A stretch of DNA of 64,000 nt from Marinobacter panjinensis (GTDB lineage Bacteria > Pseudomonadota > Gammaproteobacteria > Pseudomonadales > Oleiphilaceae). Positions 61,845 through 64,000 of the stretch are shown here, piece after piece; position 1 is the first letter of the stretch; each line of letters begins with the position of its first letter. The stretch spans positions 3,038,001-3,102,000 of the forward strand of contig NZ_SZYH01000001.1 of NCBI RefSeq assembly GCF_005298175.1, read 5' to 3'. The position numbers and the translations under genes were made by a program. The notes beneath the pieces were generated by a model. It was given only the letters and a program-made list of their open reading frames with translations. It made no database searches and was not told where the DNA came from.

Positions 61845-62711
61845 ATGGCTAATCCACTCGTCCAGCACTTTTTCGACGGACCTACCAATACATTCAGCTA
61901 CGTTGTCAGTGACCCTGACAGCAATGCCTGCGCAATCATCGATTCTGTTCTCGATTTTGACTATGCCGCAGGCAGGATCGACGTGCGCTCTGCCAATGCA
62001 ATCATTGACTATGTCCGGGGAAAGAACCTCAAGGTGGAGTGGGTCATTGAAACCCATGTTCACGCCGATCACCTGTCTGCAGCGCCCTACCTGCACACGG
62101 AGCTTGGCGGTAAAACCGGCATTGGTGCCCACATCGTTGAGGTACAGGAGATCTTTGGCAAGGCTTTCAATGCCGGTACCGACTTCGCCCGGGATGGCAG
62201 CCAGTTCGATGCCCTGTTTGAAGAAGGTGATCGCTTCCGGATTGGAGGTCTGGAGGGCCGGGTGTTGCACACACCGGGTCATACTCCTGCCTGTCTGACC
62301 TACGTGATCGGTGATGCTGCCTTTGTCGGGGATACCCTGTTTATGCCGGACTACGGCACCGCTCGCTGTGATTTTCCCGGTGGCGATGCCCGGACGCTGT
62401 ATCAGTCAATCCAGAAAGTCCTGGCGTTGCCGCCGGAGACCCGCATTTTCCTTTGCCACGATTACCAGGCTCCGGGGCGTGATGAATACCATCATATGAC
62501 CACGGTGGCAGAGCAGCGCCAGGCCAACATTCATGTCCATGAAGGCATTTCCGAGGAAGAGTTTGTGAAAATGCGGACCGAAAGGGACGCAACACTGGAC
62601 ATGCCCCGGCTGATTCTGCCTTCGGTGCAGGTCAATATGCGGGCAGGGCACATGCCACCAGCGGAAGACAACGGCCAGGTCTATCTGAAAGTACCCGTCA
62701 ACCTGTTCTGA
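61845..62711 (+). CDS. Metallo-beta-lactamase-fold hydrolase, persulfide-dioxygenase-like
   Basis: A 288-residue protein. The zinc/iron motif THVHADHLSAAPYL is near residue 70, with LHTPGHTPACLTYV and FVGDTLF, then FLCHDYQ. This set matches the ETHE1/Blh branch that oxidises glutathione persulfide to sulfite. No rhodanese domain is fused. ATG 61845 is best spaced from GGGAG at 61830-61834. The SulP transporter gene follows at 7 bp; together they suggest sulfide detoxification with export or uptake of sulfur oxyanions. Confidence 0.85.
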   Translation: MANPLVQHFFDGPTNTFSYVVSDPDSNACAIIDSVLDFDYAAGRIDVRSANAIIDYVRGKNLKVEWVIETHVHADHLSAAPYLHTELGGKTGIGAHIVEVQEIFGKAFNAGTDFARDGSQFDALFEEGDRFRIGGLEGRVLHTPGHTPACLTYVIGDAAFVGDTLFMPDYGTARCDFPGGDARTLYQSIQKVLALPPETRIFLCHDYQAPGRDEYHHMTTVAEQRQANIHVHEGISEEEFVKMRTERDATLDMPRLILPSVQVNMRAGHMPPAEDNGQVYLKVPVNLF

Positions 62712-62718
62712 GGTACGG

Positions 62719-64000
62719 ATGAAACTGAAACAGTACCTGCCTTTTCTGGGTTGGTTACCCGGTTACAGGCGTGAGCATGCCGTCAGTGATCTCGTGGCAG
62801 CAGTCATCGTCACCGTGATGCTGATCCCCCAGTCGCTGGCCTATGCCTTGCTGGCCGGGCTGCCTGCCCAGGTGGGACTGTACGCCAGCATCCTGCCGTT
62901 AGCGCTCTACGCCCTGTTCGGAACCAGTCGTACGCTGTCCGTGGGCCCGGTTGCCGTGATTGCCCTGATGACCGCCGCGGCACTTGCCCCGATCGCCGAT
63001 GCTGGCAGCCCGGAGTATGTCGCCGGTGCAGTGTTGCTGGGTGTCATGTCAGGGCTGATGCTGTTTGTGATGGGCGTGCTGAAGCTGGGGTTTCTCGCCA
63101 ATTTTCTGAGTCACCCGGTGATTTCGGGTTTTATCACGGCGTCCGGGCTGGTGATTGCTGCCAGTCAGCTGAAACATATTCTGGGGGTCGAGGCGTCAGG
63201 CCATAACCTTCTGGAGATCGGCTCGTCATTATTGGCCAATATAGGGAATACCCATCTACCCACCGTTCTGGTGGGTATCGGCGCGCTGGTATTCCTCGTG
63301 CTGTCCCGCAAAAAACTCAAGCCCCTGCTCAGGCGTCTGGGTCTGGGGCCGCGAATGGCGGATATCCTTACCAAGACGGCACCTATTCTTGCAGTATTCG
63401 TAACCACCCTGCTGGCCTGGTGGCTGGGGCTGGATGCAAGGGGAGTGAGCGTTGTTGGCGACATTCCCCGGGGACTGCCGGAATTTACCCTGCCGCCGAT
63501 GGAGCTGTCGCTCTGGAAACAGCTGGCGATGGGCGCGCTGCTGATCAGTGTTGTCGGGTTTGTTGAATCGGTATCCGTCGGGCAGACATTGGCGGCCAAA
63601 CGGCGCCAGCGAATTGATCCTGACCAAGAACTGATCGGCCTTGGTGCTGCGAATCTGGGGGCGGGTTTCTCGGGGGGTATGCCGGTAACGGGTGGCTTCT
63701 CCCGTTCCGTGGTGAACTTTGATGCCGGCGCTGAAACCCCGGCTGCAGGCCTGTTCACGGCCGTTGGTATTGCTCTTGCCACGTTGTTTCTGACACCCGC
63801 TATCGCCTATCTGCCGGTGGCCACTCTGGCTGCAACCATCATCGTGGCCGTGGCCACCCTCATTGATCTGCCCGCGCTAGCCCGCACCTGGCGTTATTCC
63901 CGGTCAGACTTCGGAGCCATGCTGGCCACCATCCTGCTGACACTGCTGTACAGTGTGGAGGCCGGTATTGTCGCTGGTGTGGCTCTCTCTATCGGTCTTT
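62719..64000 (+). CDS. SulP-family anion transporter (3' end outside window)
   Basis: The first about 427 codons of a SulP transporter, open to the window edge. The signature MLIPQSLAYALLAGLPAQVG near residue 35 is followed by LYALFGTSRTLSVGPVAVIA and many membrane helices. SulP proteins move sulfate, bicarbonate or related anions, and the C-terminal STAS domain would lie beyond the window. ATG 62719 follows GAGG. The 7-bp gap to the persulfide-dioxygenase-like gene implies co-transcription and a sulfur-anion substrate. Confidence 0.92.
   Translation, partial: MKLKQYLPFLGWLPGYRREHAVSDLVAAVIVTVMLIPQSLAYALLAGLPAQVGLYASILPLALYALFGTSRTLSVGPVAVIALMTAAALAPIADAGSPEYVAGAVLLGVMSGLMLFVMGVLKLGFLANFLSHPVISGFITASGLVIAASQLKHILGVEASGHNLLEIGSSLLANIGNTHLPTVLVGIGALVFLVLSRKKLKPLLRRLGLGPRMADILTKTAPILAVFVTTLLAWWLGLDARGVSVVGDIPRGLPEFTLPPMELSLWKQLAMGALLISVVGFVESVSVGQTLAAKRRQRIDPDQELIGLGAANLGAGFSGGMPVTGGFSRSVVNFDAGAETPAAGLFTAVGIALATLFLTPAIAYLPVATLAATIIVAVATLIDLPALARTWRYSRSDFGAMLATILLTLLYSVEAGIVAGVALSIGL

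Overview
The window looks like the chromosome of a marine, lipid- and hydrocarbon-degrading Gammaproteobacterium, most likely Marinobacter or a close relative. That placement is inferred from high-GC coding sequence, very dense fatty-acid and acyl-CoA catabolism, a chromosomal integron and protein similarity by eye; no database search was possible. No rRNA, tRNA, CRISPR array or intact insertion sequence was seen.

Region 1 (1-16 kb): the 3' end of a surE-like gene, then an acyl-CoA synthetase followed by a complete branched-chain-amino-acid-type ABC importer (two permeases, two ATPases, binding protein). A bidirectional terminator separates this from a minus-strand six-gene acyl-CoA operon (thiolase, glutaryl-CoA dehydrogenase, two acyl-CoA dehydrogenases, class II aldolase-like protein, MaoC hydratase). 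A membrane protein, a GhrA-type reductase and an IclR regulator follow.

Region 2 (16-26.6 kb): a beta-oxidation block (FadB/J-like enzyme, thiolase, large acyl-CoA dehydrogenase, zinc alcohol dehydrogenase, aldehyde dehydrogenase). Seven copies of a REP-like palindrome sit in its intergenic spaces. A TetR regulator and a flavin oxidoreductase are divergent beyond it.

Region 3 (26.6-38.6 kb): a two-component system, a Met/Asp-rich secreted protein and a secreted MsrA-MsrB fusion, which look like one periplasmic methionine-oxidation module. After these come a DnaQ-like exonuclease with a cNMP/CBS/DUF294 protein, late cobalamin genes (cobU, cobC, cobT, cbiB, cobS) and a PAS-GGDEF protein.

Region 4 (38.6-45.54 kb): a chromosomal integron. 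The integrase gene is broken by a deletion and frameshift but still has a perfect LexA-type box. Ten cassettes follow. Nine have complete attC sites and the tenth is cut off beside mgtE. In nine of ten cassettes the left core site is the exact complement of that cassette's own inverse core. Cargo includes YefM/YoeB-like and VapBC toxin-antitoxin pairs at the two ends, several small membrane proteins and a proteasome/HslV-like Ntn hydrolase.

Region 5 (45.5-64 kb): MgtE, a UMF1-type MFS protein, an Ada-AlkA fusion coupled to Ogt, and a lipid-A-modification-like operon (GT2, TVP38, ArnT-like GT39). A PmrAB/QseBC-like two-component system follows, with three PmrA-box-like sites linking it to the glycosyltransferase operon and to a divergent operon. 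The divergent operon holds a thermostable-hemolysin-family protein, an acyl-CoA synthetase fused to a heme-oxygenase-like diiron domain, an SDR and a TPR protein; it is the best candidate for an undescribed fatty-acid-derived pathway. The window ends with a PAS-GAF-GGDEF protein, a persulfide-dioxygenase-like metallo-hydrolase and a partial SulP transporter.
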